In this document: in pieces, positions 1 to 7,338 of the stretch
How positions within the stretch are numbered: the stretch's first letter is position 1
Layout of the letters: every line of letters starts with the position of its first letter
NCBI RefSeq assembly: GCF_019303475.1
Contig: NZ_JABLSI010000031.1
Coordinates: 1-64,000 of the forward strand
DNA: 64,000 bases
Direction of reading: 5' to 3'
Source: Streptomyces sp. JJ38
Lineage (GTDB): Bacteria; Actinomycetota; Actinomycetes; Streptomycetales; Streptomycetaceae
Made by a program: the position numbers and the translations under genes
Notes under the pieces: model-generated
The model's input: the letters and a program-made list of their open reading frames with translations, nothing else
Database searches by the model: none
Told to the model about the DNA's origin: nothing

Positions 1-209
1 CCGGCCCCCACGGCCTGCGCACGGCGGCGGCCGCCGGAGCGCTGCGCCGCGCGCCGGGCCTCGGCCCGGCCGCCCTGCGCCTGCCCGGGCATGCCGTAGG
101 AGCTGGTGGTGGGACCAGTGGGCGGCGCCGCGGCCCGACGTCCGGACGTCGACGGCTGCGCTGCGCGTCGGCCGCGTTGCTGCGGCGGCTTGCGGCGGTG
201 CTCGCTCAT
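1..209 (-). CDS. Penicillin-binding protein, N-terminal fragment (runs off the window)
   Basis: Only the first ~69 codons are present; the gene continues leftward beyond base 1. The peptide starts MSEHRRKPPQQRGRR and is rich in Arg, Ala, Gly and Pro, with a later RAEARRAAQRSGGRRRAQA stretch. This matches the basic cytoplasmic N-terminal tail that Streptomyces class A (transglycosylase/transpeptidase) penicillin-binding proteins carry before their membrane anchor. No catalytic domain lies inside the window, so the assignment rests on the tail and on its usual neighbours (PadR and inositol phosphate synthase). The start ATG at 207-209 has GAGGAG about 11 nt upstream. It is divergent from the PadR gene. 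Confidence 0.65.
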   Translation of the reverse strand, partial: MSEHRRKPPQQRGRRAAQPSTSGRRAAAPPTGPTTSSYGMPGQAQGGRAEARRAAQRSGGRRRAQAVGA

Positions 210-635
210 GGGAACAGCTACTCCTCGGTCAGGCACCCGCGCCTGAAGGCGGCAGTGTACTTCCGGTCCCCCCACGTGCGTCCCGTTGGCCTCATGGGCG
301 CACTGCATCCAGGACGAAGACGCGCTCGCGCGTCCTGTGGTTCCTGGAGGACTCCTGCACAGCGTCAGCGTACGGAAGACCAAAACCTGTTTTTCCAGAC
401 ATTCACCTGAAAGCGGACGGAAGAACACCGGCGAATCACGGAAGTGACCGCGAACACCCCCATCCCGGCCTTGCCGCATGCCTCGGGCCGTTCTATCGTC
501 GGGATGTATCGAAGCGATACATCACAGCGGTACATCACTCCGGCACACGACTCCGGGACGCCGCTCTGGCACATCGCGGCGGTACATCGAACGGTCAGCG
601 CACGGAGCGGTGGGACGAGAAGGGGAGGGGCGTCC
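210..635. other. Intergenic region between PBP and padR genes
   Basis: About 425 bases separate two divergent genes and hold no convincing coding region. The right half carries the PadR-type palindrome and repeated TACATC elements annotated separately. The left half (about 270-400) shows nothing I can name; translated fragments there lack codon bias and family resemblance. Confidence 0.5.
504..590. promoter_or_regulatory. Putative PadR operator: palindrome plus TACATC repeats
   Basis: Bases 504-522 read ATGTATCGAAGCGATACAT, two perfect 8-nt arms (ATGTATCG / CGATACAT) around AAG. GGTACATC recurs at 530-537 and 581-588. PadR-family proteins are known to bind ATGT...ACAT dyads, and this one lies about 115 nt upstream of a PadR gene. 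Autoregulation and possible control of the divergent PBP gene are inferred. Confidence 0.55.
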
Positions 636-1289
636 ATGAGCAGACGGTCCGGCATCCTCGAGTTCGCCGTTCTGGGGCTGCTGCGCGAGGCCCCGATGCA
701 CGGTTACGAGCTGCGCAAGCGGCTCAACACCTCACTCGGGGTCTTCCGGGCCTTCAGCTACGGATCGCTCTACCCCTGCCTCAAGACGCTCGTCCAGCAG
801 GGATGGATCACCGAGGAAGAGGCCCAGCTCGCGAACGACGCCCGTGGGGCAGCGTTGACCGGCCGGCGGGCCAAGATCGTCTACCGGCTCACCGCGGAAG
901 GCAAGGAGCACTTCGAGGAGCTGCTCGCGCAGACCGGACCCGACGCCTGGGAGGACGAGCACTTCGGCGTGCGTTTCGCCTTCTTCGGCCAGACCTCCCG
1001 GGATGTGCGCATGCGGGTGCTGGAAGGGCGCCGCAGCCGCCTCGAGGAGCGCCTCGACAAAATGCGGGCCTCCCTGGCCCGCACCCGCGAACGGCTGGAC
1101 GACTACACCCTCGAACTGCAGCGCCACGGCATGGAGTCCGTGGAGCGCGAGGTCCGCTGGCTCAACGAGTTGATCGAGAGCGAACGCGCGGGGCGCGATC
1201 GACGCGATCAACGACAGTCAGGAGATACGGGCGATCTGCCCCGGCATCGGGGCGGTACCCGACCGGATTCGTCCGACGACACCACCTGA
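636..1289 (+). CDS. PadR family transcriptional regulator
   Basis: A 217-residue DNA-binding regulator. The N-terminal winged helix (roughly residues 1-90) has the family hallmark GILEFAVLGLLREAPMHGYELRKRL followed by a SYGSLYPCLKTLVQQGWI recognition segment, described here only in part. The C-terminal half (about 110-190) is Arg/Glu-rich and predicted helical, like the PadR dimerisation coiled coil. ATG 636 is chosen because GGGGAGGGG precedes it by about 6 nt and the protein then begins exactly at the domain; the open frame extends further upstream without family similarity. It lies 48 nt before ino1 on the same strand and may be co-transcribed. The effector is unknown. Confidence 0.88.
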   Translation: MSRRSGILEFAVLGLLREAPMHGYELRKRLNTSLGVFRAFSYGSLYPCLKTLVQQGWITEEEAQLANDARGAALTGRRAKIVYRLTAEGKEHFEELLAQTGPDAWEDEHFGVRFAFFGQTSRDVRMRVLEGRRSRLEERLDKMRASLARTRERLDDYTLELQRHGMESVEREVRWLNELIESERAGRDRRDQRQSGDTGDLPRHRGGTRPDSSDDTT

Positions 1290-1337
1290 GTTCCGCACCG
1301 TGCGGGATTCTTCGAGTACACAAGGGGAGCAACCGGA

Positions 1338-2420
1338 ATGGGTTCGGTTCGCGTAGCCATCGTCGGTGTGGGTAACTGCGCCGCCTCGCTGGTGCAGGGC
1401 GTCGAGTACTACAAGGACGCCGACCCGGACAGTCGCGTCCCGGGTCTGATGCACGTCCAGTTCGGCGACTACCACATCTCGGACATCGAGTTCGTGGCGG
1501 CCTTCGACGTGGACGCCAAGAAGGTCGGCCTTGACCTGGCCGACGCCATCGGCGCCAGCGAGAACAACACCATCAAGATCTGCGACGTGCCCAGCACCGG
1601 AGTCACGGTGCAGCGCGGCCACACCTACGACGGTCTGGGCAAGTACTACCGCCAGACCATCGAGGAGTCGGCCGAGGAGCCGGTCGACATGGTCAAGGCG
1701 CTCAAGGACGCGCAGGCCGACGTCCTCGTCTGCTACCTGCCCGTGGGCTCCCAGAGCGCCGTCGAGTACTACGCCCAGGTGGCCATCGACGCAAAGGTCG
1801 CGTTCGTCAACGCCCTCCCGGTGTTCATCGCCGGCACCAAGGAGTGGGCGGACAAGTTCACCGAGGCCGGTGTGCCGATCGTCGGCGACGACATCAAGTC
1901 CCAGGTGGGCGCCACCATCACGCACCGCGTGATGGCCAAGCTCTTCGAGGACCGCGGCGTCATCCTGGACCGCACGATGCAGCTCAACGTCGGCGGCAAC
2001 ATGGACTTCAAGAACATGCTGGAGCGCGAGCGGCTGGAGTCGAAGAAGATCTCCAAGACGCAGGCGGTCACCTCCCAGATCCCCGACCGCGAACTGGGCG
2101 AGCACAACGTGCACATCGGCCCGTCGGACTTCGTGGCCTGGCTGGACGACCGCAAGTGGGCCTACGTCCGTCTGGAGGGCCGTGCCTTCGGTGATGTTCC
2201 GCTGAACCTGGAGTACAAGCTCGAGGTCTGGGACTCCCCGAACTCCGCCGGCGTCATCATCGACGCGCTGCGCGCGGCGAAGATCGCCAAGGACCGGGGC
2301 ATCGGTGGCCCGATCCTCTCGGCCTCCTCGTACTTCATGAAGTCCCCGCCCGTGCAGTACTTCGACGACGTGGCCCGCGAGAACGTCGAGAAGTTCATCA
2401 AGGGTGAAGTCGAGCGCTGA
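1338..2420 (+). CDS. ino1: Inositol-3-phosphate synthase
   Basis: Converts glucose 6-phosphate to 1L-myo-inositol 1-phosphate with NAD+, the first step towards phosphatidylinositol and mycothiol in actinobacteria. At 360 residues it has the length of the actinobacterial short form. An N-terminal Rossmann segment (VAIVGVGNCAASLVQG, residues about 5-20) binds NAD. The conserved QLNVGGNMDFKNM region near 215-228 and KSPPVQYFDD near 340 are family signatures. The start has AAGGGGAGC about 8 nt upstream. It follows padR by 48 nt, so PadR control is plausible. A 46-bp palindrome containing parS closes the unit. Confidence 0.96.
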   Translation: MGSVRVAIVGVGNCAASLVQGVEYYKDADPDSRVPGLMHVQFGDYHISDIEFVAAFDVDAKKVGLDLADAIGASENNTIKICDVPSTGVTVQRGHTYDGLGKYYRQTIEESAEEPVDMVKALKDAQADVLVCYLPVGSQSAVEYYAQVAIDAKVAFVNALPVFIAGTKEWADKFTEAGVPIVGDDIKSQVGATITHRVMAKLFEDRGVILDRTMQLNVGGNMDFKNMLERERLESKKISKTQAVTSQIPDRELGEHNVHIGPSDFVAWLDDRKWAYVRLEGRAFGDVPLNLEYKLEVWDSPNSAGVIIDALRAAKIAKDRGIGGPILSASSYFMKSPPVQYFDDVARENVEKFIKGEVER

Positions 2421-2439
2421 ACCGCGCCCGGCTGAGCCG

Positions 2440-2485
2440 AACGGCGAAGGGTCGTGTTTCACGTGAAACACGACCCTTCGCCGTT
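2440..2485. terminator. 46-bp perfect palindrome, bidirectional terminator with parS at its centre
   Basis: Every base from 2440 to 2462 pairs with 2463 to 2485. The central GTTTCACGTGAAAC is an exact parS. The palindrome lies between the convergent ino1 and alanine-racemase-like genes, where a two-way terminator is expected. There is no loop apart from the palindrome centre, so as RNA it would fold with a small loop inside the parS core. Confidence 0.7.
2456..2469. other. parS: parS site 1 (centromere, ParB-binding)
   Basis: Exact GTTTCACGTGAAAC, the Streptomyces parS consensus. It is intergenic, at the centre of the ino1 terminator palindrome. ParB encoded in this window is expected to bind it. 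Confidence 0.95.
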
Positions 2486-2569
2486 TCTCATGCCTGCCGC
2501 TCGCGCTCGTCCGACGTTCCCCGTGCGGAACGCCCGGGGCGTGCCTCCGCGCAGTCCGCCGGAGGCGGC

Positions 2570-3601
2570 TTAGCGCTCGACCAGCCGGTCGTACTGCGTC
2601 GTGGTGTGGCGCAGGTGGGCCACCAACTCATCGCCGACGCGCGGCTCGGCCGCCTCGGCGGGGATGAAGAGGATGGAGACCTGCATGTGCGGGGGCTCGG
2701 CGAACCAGCGCTGCTTGCCGTCCCAGACGAACGGCGACAGGTTGCGGTTCACCGTCGCCAGCCCCGCCCGGGCGACCCCCTTGGCCCGGGAGGTCATTCC
2801 GTGCAGCGCCTTGGGGGCCTCCAGCCCCACACCGTGCGAGGTGCCACCGGCCACCACGGCAAGCCAGCCGTCCCCCGGGGCCTTCTGCTGCCGATAGCCG
2901 AACCGGTCGCCCCGCGTCACCCGCGTCACGTCGAGGATCGAGCCCTTGTACTCGGTGGCCGTGTGGTCCCCGAGCCACAGCTTCGTCCCGATCCGCGCCC
3001 GGAAGCGGGTCTGCGGGAACTGCTGCTGGAGCCGACGGAACTCCTCGGACCGCAGATGGCTCACGAACATGGTGTCCAGCGGCAGCCGGGCGGCGCGCAG
3101 CCGGTCCATCCAGCCGATGACCTCCTCCACCGCGTCGGAACCGTCCGTCCGGTCGAGCGGCAGGTGGATCGCGAAGCCCTCCAGGCGAACGTCCTCGATG
3201 GACGACCGGAGCTTGCCGAGTTCCTCCTCACGCACCCCGTGCCGCTTCATCGAGCTCATGACCTCGATGACGACGCGGGCACCGACGAGCGCCCCGACAC
3301 CGTCCACCGAGGACACCGAACGGATCACCCGGTCGGGCAGCGGCACCGGCTCCTCGCCCCGCCGGAAGGGCGTCAGCACCAGCAGATCGCCGCTGAACCA
3401 GTCCTTCATCCGGGCGGCCTCGTAAGTGGTGCCCACGGCCAGGATGTCGGAGCCGAAACGGGTGACCTCCTCGGCCAGACGCTCGTGTCCGAAGCCGTAG
3501 CCGTTGCCCTTGCAGACGGGCACGATACCCGGGAACTGCTGCAACACCGTTTGCTGGTGCGCTCGCCAGCCGGAGGTGTTGACGTAGAGGGAGAGCGCCA
3601 T
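2570..3601 (-). CDS. Alanine racemase-like PLP-barrel protein
   Basis: A 343-residue protein of the alanine racemase N-terminal (PLP TIM-barrel) family. The PLP-lysine motif is seen as VCKGNGYGFG (Lys31), comparable to VVKADAYGHG of true alanine racemases. A later RFGYRQQKA segment near residue 235 resembles the C-terminal domain motif with the second catalytic Tyr, but it is divergent and the protein is shorter than usual alanine racemases (about 370-390). Substrate is therefore uncertain. It lies 53 nt downstream of the femX-like gene on the same strand, which points to a role in peptidoglycan precursor or amino-acid supply. Start ATG 3601 has GAAAGGACC upstream. Confidence 0.8.
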   Translation of the reverse strand: MALSLYVNTSGWRAHQQTVLQQFPGIVPVCKGNGYGFGHERLAEEVTRFGSDILAVGTTYEAARMKDWFSGDLLVLTPFRRGEEPVPLPDRVIRSVSSVDGVGALVGARVVIEVMSSMKRHGVREEELGKLRSSIEDVRLEGFAIHLPLDRTDGSDAVEEVIGWMDRLRAARLPLDTMFVSHLRSEEFRRLQQQFPQTRFRARIGTKLWLGDHTATEYKGSILDVTRVTRGDRFGYRQQKAPGDGWLAVVAGGTSHGVGLEAPKALHGMTSRAKGVARAGLATVNRNLSPFVWDGKQRWFAEPPHMQVSILFIPAEAAEPRVGDELVAHLRHTTTQYDRLVER

Positions 3602-3654
3602 GCCGGTGGGGGTCCTTTCTCGTGGGCGGTGACCGGACCGTGGGCGGAAAAGGG

Positions 3655-4776
3655 TCAGCGCCGGGACATGTAGATGTCGAGCGCCTTGTGCAGCAGCTTA
3701 TTCAGCGGGAAGTCCCATTCGCCCAGGTACTCGGCCGCCTCACCGCCGGTGCCCACCTTGAACTGGATCAGGCCGAACAGGTGGTCGCTGTCGTCGAGCG
3801 AGTCCGAGATGCCCCGCAGGTCGTAGACGCTCGCGCCGAGCGCGTAGGCGTCCTGGAGCATGCGCCACTGCATCGCGTTCGACGGGCGCACCTCGCGCTT
3901 GTGGTTGGCGGACGCGCCGTAGGAGTACCAGACGTGGCCACCGACGACGAGCATCGTGGCCGCGGCCACCGGCTCCCCCTCGTGCACCGCGAAGTACAGC
4001 CGCATCCGGTTGGGGTCCTCGTTGTTGAGGGCCTTCCACATCTGCTGGAAGTAGCCGAGCGGGCGCGGCCGGAACTGGTCGCGCTCGGCCGTCACCTCGT
4101 ACAGCTGCTGCCACTGCTGCAGATCGTCGAAGCCGCCCTGTACGACCTCGACCCCGGCCTTCTCGGCCTTCTTGATGTTGCGTCGCCACAGCTGGTTGAA
4201 GCCCTTGTGCACGTCCTCCAGGCTGCGCTGTTCCAACGGCACCTGGAAGACGTAGCGCGGCTGGACGTCCCCGAAACCGGCGCCGCCGTCCTCGCCCTGC
4301 TGCCAGCCCATCCGGCGCAGCTTGTCCGCCACCTCGAACGCCCGGGGCTCGATGAACGTGGCCTCGACGTCCCGCAGCCGTTTGACCTCCGGGTCCTGGA
4401 TGCCCTTCTTGATGGCGGGGGCGTTCCAGCGCCGGATGACGACCGGCGGGCCCATCTTCACCGAGAAGGCGCCCTGGCGCTTGAGGTGCGCCAGCATCGG
4501 CTTGAGCCACTCCTCCAGGTTGGGCGCGTACCAGTTGATGACGGGGCCCTCGGGCAGATACGCGAGATAGCGCTTGACCTTGGGCAGCTGCCGGTAGAGC
4601 ACCAGCCCGGCGCCGACCTGCTCCCCCGTGCGCTCGTCGAACCAGCCCAGGTTCTCCGCGCGCCACTCGGTCTTCACGTCGGCCCACGCCGGGATCTGGC
4701 AGTGGCTGGCCGAGGGCAGGCTCCGGATGTACGCCAGATGCTCTTCGCGGCTGATGGTCCTCAGGGTCAGGCTCAT
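3655..4776 (-). CDS. femX: FemX-type peptidoglycan bridge-forming aminoacyltransferase
   Basis: Member of the FemABX family (373 residues), which uses aminoacyl-tRNA to add the interpeptide bridge residue to lipid-linked peptidoglycan precursor at the inner membrane face; in Streptomyces the bridge is one glycine. Two tandem GNAT-like folds are recognisable: residues about 1-170, with CQIPAWADVK near 29 and YLPEGPVINW near 73, and about 180-370, with LWRRNIKKAEKAGVEV near 198 and YSYGASANHK near 292. The family sequence DLRGISDS occurs near 324. First gene of a two-gene unit with the racemase-like gene. No coiled-coil arm like that of staphylococcal FemA is evident. Confidence 0.9.
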   Translation of the reverse strand: MSLTLRTISREEHLAYIRSLPSASHCQIPAWADVKTEWRAENLGWFDERTGEQVGAGLVLYRQLPKVKRYLAYLPEGPVINWYAPNLEEWLKPMLAHLKRQGAFSVKMGPPVVIRRWNAPAIKKGIQDPEVKRLRDVEATFIEPRAFEVADKLRRMGWQQGEDGGAGFGDVQPRYVFQVPLEQRSLEDVHKGFNQLWRRNIKKAEKAGVEVVQGGFDDLQQWQQLYEVTAERDQFRPRPLGYFQQMWKALNNEDPNRMRLYFAVHEGEPVAAATMLVVGGHVWYSYGASANHKREVRPSNAMQWRMLQDAYALGASVYDLRGISDSLDDSDHLFGLIQFKVGTGGEAAEYLGEWDFPLNKLLHKALDIYMSRR

Positions 4777-4949
4777 TCGGGGGCGCTCCTCCGGCGTACT
4801 TCGCAGGGTCTGGCGCGAAGCCTACTGCGCGGAGCAGCACCCCGTACGGGCACAGTCACCCTCACCAGGACCGTCGGCCCCCGGCGCCTACACCCTGTGC
4901 GGCGGATCAGCCCACCACCCTGCTCGGCGGGGCCGTTCCGGGTGAGGCC

Positions 4950-5276
4950 CTAGTCGAAGAGCCCGACGAAGAAGCCGCCGTTGGCCATCCCCAGGTAGAG
5001 CCCGAAGGCCGCCGCACCGAGGCCGATGATCAGCACGAAACGCTCGGCCGTCGTCGCGGAGATCATCTGCCCCCGCAGCCCGGTGAGGACGCCCACGAGG
5101 CCGACCCAGGACGCGAGCACATGGAGCCCGCTGAAGAAGGACGTCACGAACGCGACAAGCCCCAGGACCAGCGTCGCCGCGGTGAAGGCGTTCTCCACGG
5201 GATGGGGCCTGCCGTCGGTGTTGAGGAGGTCGAAGAGGCCGTGTCTGTGGCCCTGAGGTCGTACTGCCTGTGCCAT
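4950..5276 (-). CDS. Small membrane protein, uncharacterised
   Basis: A 108-residue protein beginning MAQAVRPQGHRHGLFDLL. Three hydrophobic segments are visible: about residues 33-52 (TLVLGLVAFVTSFFSGL), 56-66, and 80-104 (VLIIGLGAAAFGLYLG). ATG 5276 is preferred over the longer frame because GGGAGGTG lies 5 nt upstream and the protein then starts at the predicted soluble N-terminus. It is divergent from the rpsF operon. I do not recognise a named function; similar small proteins sit beside rpsF in streptomycetes. The preceding 170 bases (4777-4949) show nothing else. Confidence 0.75.
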   Translation of the reverse strand: MAQAVRPQGHRHGLFDLLNTDGRPHPVENAFTAATLVLGLVAFVTSFFSGLHVLASWVGLVGVLTGLRGQMISATTAERFVLIIGLGAAAFGLYLGMANGGFFVGLFD

Positions 5277-5553
5277 GTGGCACCTCCCAGCGGAAGGCGG
5301 CGAGCTGTGGCGCCGCTCACACCCGTTGTGTCCAGATTGCGGGGTACTCGGGCCGGATTTCAACCGGAAGGGCGAGCACGGGTACGCTGTACCGTCTGCA
5401 CCGGTGCCTGCCCGGCCACCCCTGATCCGCTCCGGCGAAGTCCGGCGCTGTCAGAGGCGGCCTGTACAACGGCAGGGACCGTGGCTGACACGCATACGAC
5501 CCTCCTGCCACGGAACGACCGTGGCCGCTGAGTCCAGAGGAGGTGGGTTCCAC

Positions 5554-5844
5554 ATGCGTCACTACGAGGTGATGGTGATCCTCGACCCCGATCTCGAGGA
5601 GCGCTCCGTCGCACCGCTGATCGAGAACTTCCTTTCCGTTGTCCGTGAGGGCAAGGGGAAGGTCGAGAAGGTCGACACCTGGGGCCGTCGTCGTCTCTCC
5701 TACGAGATCAACAAGAAGCCCGAGGGCATCTACTCGGTCATCGACCTGCAGGCCGAGCCTGCGGTCGTGAAGGAGCTCGACCGCCAGATGAACCTGAACG
5801 AGTCGGTCCTCCGGACCAAGGTGCTCCGTCCCTCCGCTCGCTGA
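5554..5844 (+). CDS. rpsF: 30S ribosomal protein S6
   Basis: 96 residues starting MRHYEVMVILDPDLEE, the diagnostic bS6 N-terminus, ending in the basic KVLRPSAR tail. bS6 binds the central domain of 16S rRNA with bS18, which is encoded two genes downstream. GAGGAGGTGGG lies about 7 nt before ATG 5554. First gene of the rpsF-ssb-rpsR-rplI operon; its promoter must lie in 5277-5553. Confidence 0.98.
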   Translation: MRHYEVMVILDPDLEERSVAPLIENFLSVVREGKGKVEKVDTWGRRRLSYEINKKPEGIYSVIDLQAEPAVVKELDRQMNLNESVLRTKVLRPSAR

Positions 5845-5923
5845 GCCCCGGCCGGCGAACGAAGGTTCCGAGTAGCGCCACGCAGCCCAAGCAGCCAGCA
5901 GCAGCACGCCGAGAGGTACCCCC

Positions 5924-6478
5924 ATGGCAGGCGAGACCGTCATCACGGTCGTCGGCAATCTGGTCGACGACCCCGAGCTGCGCTTCACCCCTTCCGGTGC
6001 GGCGGTCGCGAAGTTCCGCGTCGCGTCCACCCCGCGCACCTTCGACCGGCAGACCAACGAGTGGAAGGACGGCGACAGCCTGTTCCTCACCTGCTCGGTC
6101 TGGCGCCAGGCGGCGGAGAACGTCGCCGAGTCCCTCACCCGGGGCACCCGGGTCATCGTGCAGGGCCGGTTGAAGCAGCGGTCGTACGAGGACCGTGAAG
6201 GGATCAAGCGCACGGTCTACGAGCTGGACGTCGACGAGGTCGGCGCCAGCCTGCGCAACGCGACCGCGAAGGTCACCAAGACCAGCGGCCGCGGCAGCCA
6301 GCAGGGTGGCGGTGGCTGGGGCGGCGGCCCCGGCGGCCCCGGTGGTCAGCAGGGCGGGGGCGGCGCCCCCGCGGGCGACCCGTGGGCGACCGGCGCCCCG
6401 GCTGGCGGTGGCCAGCAGGGCGGTGGCAACGGCTGGGGCGGCGGCTCCGGCGGCTACTCGGACGAGCCTCCCTTCTGA
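5924..6478 (+). CDS. ssb: Single-stranded DNA-binding protein
   Basis: 184 residues. The OB fold covers about residues 1-110 (MAGETVITVVGNLVDDPELR; RTFDRQTNEWKDGD; FLTCSVWRQAAENV). A Gly/Gln-rich disordered linker follows (about 125-175), and the acidic tip ends DEPPF, the partner-docking tail typical of SSB. It coats single-stranded DNA at the replication fork. The rpsF-ssb-rpsR arrangement marks it as the essential housekeeping SSB. A gap of 79 nt follows rpsF and AGAGGTACCCCC precedes ATG. Confidence 0.98.
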   Translation: MAGETVITVVGNLVDDPELRFTPSGAAVAKFRVASTPRTFDRQTNEWKDGDSLFLTCSVWRQAAENVAESLTRGTRVIVQGRLKQRSYEDREGIKRTVYELDVDEVGASLRNATAKVTKTSGRGSQQGGGGWGGGPGGPGGQQGGGGAPAGDPWATGAPAGGGQQGGGNGWGGGSGGYSDEPPF

Positions 6479-6542
6479 CCGGTCCGTGACCGGTTCGAGG
6501 GCGGGCTCTCCCGCAACTTCTTGAACTCACTGGAGAGAGACC

Positions 6543-6779
6543 ATGGCGAAGCCGCCTGCTCGCAAGCCGAAGAAGAAGGTTTGCGTGTTCTGCAAGGAGA
6601 AGATCTCCTACGTCGACTACAAGGACACGAACCTGCTGCGGAAGTTCATTTCCGACCGCGGCAAGATCCGTGCCCGCCGGGTCACCGGCAACTGCACCCA
6701 GCACCAGCGTGACGTCGCCACGGCTGTGAAGAACAGCCGTGAGATGGCGCTGCTGCCCTACACGTCGACCGCTCGCTGA
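6543..6779 (+). CDS. rpsR: 30S ribosomal protein S18
   Basis: 78 residues. It contains CVFCKEKISYVDYKD with the CxxC pair (Cys17/Cys20) seen in zinc-binding (C+) S18 paralogues, then LLRKFISDRGKIRARRVTG and a third Cys in GNCTQHQR. The Cys pattern C..C..C with a nearby His suggests a zinc-containing form. It partners bS6 on the small subunit. GGAGAGA precedes ATG 6543. Confidence 0.97.
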   Translation: MAKPPARKPKKKVCVFCKEKISYVDYKDTNLLRKFISDRGKIRARRVTGNCTQHQRDVATAVKNSREMALLPYTSTAR

Positions 6780-6796
6780 GGAAGGGTGACCGCATC

Positions 6797-7243
6797 ATGA
6801 AGATCATCCTTACCAACGAGGTTTCCGGTCTCGGCATCGCCGGCGACGTCGTGGACGTGCGTGACGGGTACGCCCGCAACTACCTGCTCCCCCGTGGTTT
6901 CGCGATCCGCTGGACCCGCGGTGGCGAGAAGGACGTCGAGCAGATCCGCCGCGCCCGCAAGATCCGCGAGATCGCCACGATCGAGCAGGCCAACGACGTC
7001 AAGGCGCAGCTCGAGGGCACCAAGGTGCGCCTCAAGGTCCGCGCGGGTGAGGGCGGCCGTCTCTTCGGCTCCGTCACCCCCGCCGACATCGCCACCGCGG
7101 TGAAGTCGGCCGGCGGTCCGGACGTGGACAAGCGCCGCGTCGAGCTGGGCTCGCCGATCAAGACCCTCGGCTCGCACGAGGTCTCGGTCCGGCTGCACAC
7201 CGACGTCGTCGCCAAGGTCGGCGTCGAGGTCCAGGCCGCGTAA
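6797..7243 (+). CDS. rplI: 50S ribosomal protein L9
   Basis: 148 residues beginning MKIILTNEVSGLGIAGDVV, followed by the bL9 signature VDVRDGYARNYLLPRGFA, a long central helix (about 45-78) and a C-terminal rRNA-binding domain (VRAGEGGRLFGSVT; ELGSPIKTLGSHEVSVRLH). It lies 17 nt after rpsR and is last in the operon. A strong hairpin follows. Confidence 0.98.
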   Translation: MKIILTNEVSGLGIAGDVVDVRDGYARNYLLPRGFAIRWTRGGEKDVEQIRRARKIREIATIEQANDVKAQLEGTKVRLKVRAGEGGRLFGSVTPADIATAVKSAGGPDVDKRRVELGSPIKTLGSHEVSVRLHTDVVAKVGVEVQAA

Positions 7244-7268
7244 GGAATACGCTGCCAACGGCTCGGGA

Positions 7269-7303
7269 GCGGGCCGCACCCTGCACGGGGTGCGGCCCGC
7301 TTT
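7269..7303 (+). terminator. Intrinsic terminator after rplI
   Basis: A 13-bp perfect stem (7269-7281 with 7288-7300), a 6-nt loop and a short TTT. It lies between convergent rplI and the MATE gene, so it may act in both directions. Confidence 0.8.
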
Positions 7304-7338
7304 CCGTGTCCGTTGCGCCCCGCACGAGCCCCGGGGTC

